From the NCBI GenBank assembly GCA_023391275.1, contig JAEWBE010000081.1, positions 1-14,326 of the forward strand: a DNA stretch of 14,326 bases, in the 5' to 3' direction. A program made the position numbers and the translations under genes. This stretch comes from Bacillota bacterium. GTDB lineage: Bacteria > Bacillota > Clostridia > Oscillospirales > Acutalibacteraceae. This document shows, piece by piece, positions 12,881 through 14,326 of the stretch (position 1 is its first letter; every line of letters starts with the position of its first letter). Under the pieces are notes generated by a model. That model made no database searches, had not been told where the DNA came from, and saw nothing but the letters and a program-made list of their open reading frames with translations.

Positions 12881-14050
12881 TTATTGATAGGATTTTTCCA
12901 GAATTGCCACCACGTCTTCATCGGAAAGCGAAACCGGGTCACCGGCAAACAGGCCGCCCATGTTGGCTCGCGCATTGGCAGCATACTTCGGAATCTCATC
13001 TTTTTTCATTCCGTAGTCGCTCATTTTTAAATGATCCACACCGCACTGCTTTTGCAGGGAAACAAGCGCGGTCACGAAATCCATTGCTTCGGTGGCGTCC
13101 GCCGCCCCAAGCGCTTTTGCCATATCAATCATGCGCCCGTCACATGTACCGCTTTTCGCAAAATGAGTATAATATTCACGGCTGATCATGATTAAGCCCG
13201 CGCCGTGTGGCAAGTCGTGATGGTACGCGCTCAAAGCATGCTCAATCGAATGCTCCGAAGTGCAGCTCGAGGTGGATTCCACCATGCCGGCCAGCGTGTT
13301 GGCCAATGCAACATTGCTTCGGGCCTCTTCATTTGACCCGTCGTTTACTGCTGTCGCAAGACTTTTTCCAATCAGCTCAATACTTTTCAGAGCGTAGATG
13401 TCGCTCATAGGCGTTGCGATTTTATTGAGATATCCTTCCGTGCTGTGGAACAGCGCATCAAAACCCTGATATGCCGTCAGATTCGCCGGAACGGTCATCA
13501 TCAAGTCCGGATCGACTACGGAAAGTACGGGGAAGGTCTTTTCGTAGCCAAAACCGATTTTTTCGTTGGTTTCTTCTTTGGTCGTTACCGTCCAGGGGTC
13601 GGCTTCCGTCCCTGTTCCGGCTGTCGTGGTGATTGCGACAATCGGGAGCGGGTCGTTTGGTACGGATTTTCCCTTACCGGAACCGCCGCTGATATAATCC
13701 CAATAGTCGCCCTCATTTGCAGCCATCACCGCAATCGCTTTGGCTGTGTCAATACTGCTGCCGCCGCCAAGGCCGATTACGAAGTCGCATCCTTCGGTCT
13801 TTGCCAACTGCGCGCCCTCCATCACATGGCTTTTAATGGGATTGGGGAGAATTTTGTCAAACAGTGCATAAGTCACACCGGCCTGATTCAGTTCATTGAT
13901 CAAACGGTCCAGGTAGCCGAACCGTTTTACCGAATTACCGGATGAAGTTACAATCAGTGCTTTTTTGCCAGGCAGTTTTTCTGTATGAAGATTGGAAAGC
14001 TGTCCCTTGCCAAACAGAATACGGGTTGGAATGTAGTAATGAAAGCCCAT
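12881..14050 (-). CDS. Iron-containing alcohol dehydrogenase (group III)
   Basis: A 389-residue NAD(P)-dependent dehydrogenase interconverting alcohols or diols and aldehydes/ketones. The N-terminal nucleotide-binding half has FGKGQL (13-18) and GLGGGSSIDTAKA (93-105). TTTAGTGTEA (141-150) is the family signature. Metal ligands are D198 and H202 in GFDALFHSTEGY, H267 in EHSIEHALSAY and H282 in LPHGAG; the spacing agrees with FucO and butanol dehydrogenases (D196, H200, H263, H277). All ligands are present, so it should be active; substrate cannot be told, though clostridia use such enzymes in fermentation. The ATG at 14048-14050 follows AAGGAG at 8 nt. It is a single-gene unit, convergent with the HD gene and divergent from the VOC gene. 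Confidence 0.94.
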   Translation of the reverse strand: MGFHYYIPTRILFGKGQLSNLHTEKLPGKKALIVTSSGNSVKRFGYLDRLINELNQAGVTYALFDKILPNPIKSHVMEGAQLAKTEGCDFVIGLGGGSSIDTAKAIAVMAANEGDYWDYISGGSGKGKSVPNDPLPIVAITTTAGTGTEADPWTVTTKEETNEKIGFGYEKTFPVLSVVDPDLMMTVPANLTAYQGFDALFHSTEGYLNKIATPMSDIYALKSIELIGKSLATAVNDGSNEEARSNVALANTLAGMVESTSSCTSEHSIEHALSAYHHDLPHGAGLIMISREYYTHFAKSGTCDGRMIDMAKALGAADATEAMDFVTALVSLQKQCGVDHLKMSDYGMKKDEIPKYAANARANMGGLFAGDPVSLSDEDVVAILEKSYQ

Positions 14051-14251
14051 AAAAACATCTCCTTGTTTTTTTGTTTTATTTGGTGTAATATTATCATAAA
14101 CCTTTGAGTTGGCTCTAATGCAATACTGATTTGCATTTTCGGCGTTTTTTACAAGCGGAAATATGACGGCAGGCCGTCTTTCCGAAGATCATGCATGTGG
14201 AGGCGGCCTGTTGCTCAACGCCGGTTTGAATTTATAAAACAGGAGGCAGTC
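14051..14251. promoter_or_regulatory. Divergent intergenic region between adh and the VOC-family gene
   Basis: About 200 bp with T-rich leader for the dehydrogenase (a weak candidate, TTGCAT with TATGAT 19 bp away, on the minus strand). On the right side CAGGCCG (14170-14176) and CGGCCTG (14204-14210) are perfect 7-bp inverted arms around ATGCAT, followed by AGGAGG at 14241-14246. A shared regulator site is possible, but nothing is recognised. Confidence 0.4.
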
Positions 14252-14326
14252 ATAAATAGAATTAATATCATTTGCTTGGGCGTTCGTGATATGAAAAGGT
14301 CAATTCAATTTTACAGAGATGGACTG
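14252..14326 (+). CDS. VOC/glyoxalase-family protein, N-terminal 25 codons only
   Basis: The frame from 14252 reads NRINIICLGVRDMKRSIQFY and then RDGL before the window ends. This is the usual opening strand and helix of vicinal-oxygen-chelate proteins (glyoxalase, dioxygenase, bleomycin-resistance fold). A perfect AGGAGG lies 5 nt before codon 14252-14254, which is ATA, not ATG. The only in-frame ATG nearby is at 14195, which would add 19 residues unlike the family and has no good ribosome site. So this may be a rare AUA start, a mutated start or a sequence error. The function of the full protein cannot be told from 25 residues. Confidence 0.65.
   Translation, partial: MNRINIICLGVRDMKRSIQFYRDGL

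Noticed and set aside
13445..13945. 166-codon plus-strand frame
   Set aside because: It lies wholly antisense to the iron-containing alcohol dehydrogenase, whose motifs are complete.

Overview
The window looks like a chromosomal segment of an anaerobic Firmicute of the class Clostridia, possibly Oscillospiraceae/Ruminococcaceae. The signs are strong AGGAGG-type ribosome binding sites, sigma-A-like promoters, many intrinsic terminators with U-tracts, tRNA genes with encoded CCA, Gram-positive lipoproteins and clostridial family members (Sapep/PepV dipeptidase, CmpB-like membrane protein, ATC-hydrolase-like protein). I assign the lineage by inference only. No phage, transposon, rRNA or CRISPR was seen.

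Left third (1-5560, all minus strand): one operon read from right to left. It encodes an M20D amidohydrolase, an L-2-amino-thiazoline-4-carboxylate (ATC) hydrolase-like protein, an SsuABC/TauABC-type importer (permease, lipoprotein binding protein, ATPase) and a nitroreductase-family protein that runs off the left edge. Two gene junctions overlap. Between the likely promoter and the first gene lies an unlisted 38-codon reading frame with a strong Shine-Dalgarno site and six Cys codons, five of them in the first 14. Its stop codon sits 7 nt before an intrinsic terminator, and competing base pairings can be drawn. This is the architecture of a ribosome-mediated, cysteine-sensing attenuator. Together with the ATC-hydrolase-like and amidohydrolase genes it suggests import of a sulfur/nitrogen compound and its conversion to cysteine. 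This is the most interesting item in the window.

Middle (5672-9535, minus strand): mostly single-gene units with their own promoters or terminators. They are a flavin-reductase/flavoredoxin-like protein, a GNAT acetyltransferase with no ATG start, a secreted lipoprotein with a Ser/Thr/Lys-rich linker, a four-helix membrane protein, a tandem pair of serine tRNAs (GCT and TGA anticodons) with a good promoter and a 16-bp terminator hairpin, and a CmpB-like (PF06541) membrane protein.

Right third: nagB (glucosamine-6-phosphate deaminase) on the plus strand with its own promoter and terminator, then a two-gene plus-strand unit (Sapep/PepV-type M20 dipeptidase and an HD-domain phosphohydrolase). 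These converge, over a shared bidirectional terminator, on a minus-strand iron-containing alcohol dehydrogenase. Divergent from it, the first 25 codons of a VOC/glyoxalase-family gene begin at the right edge, with ATA where ATG would be expected.
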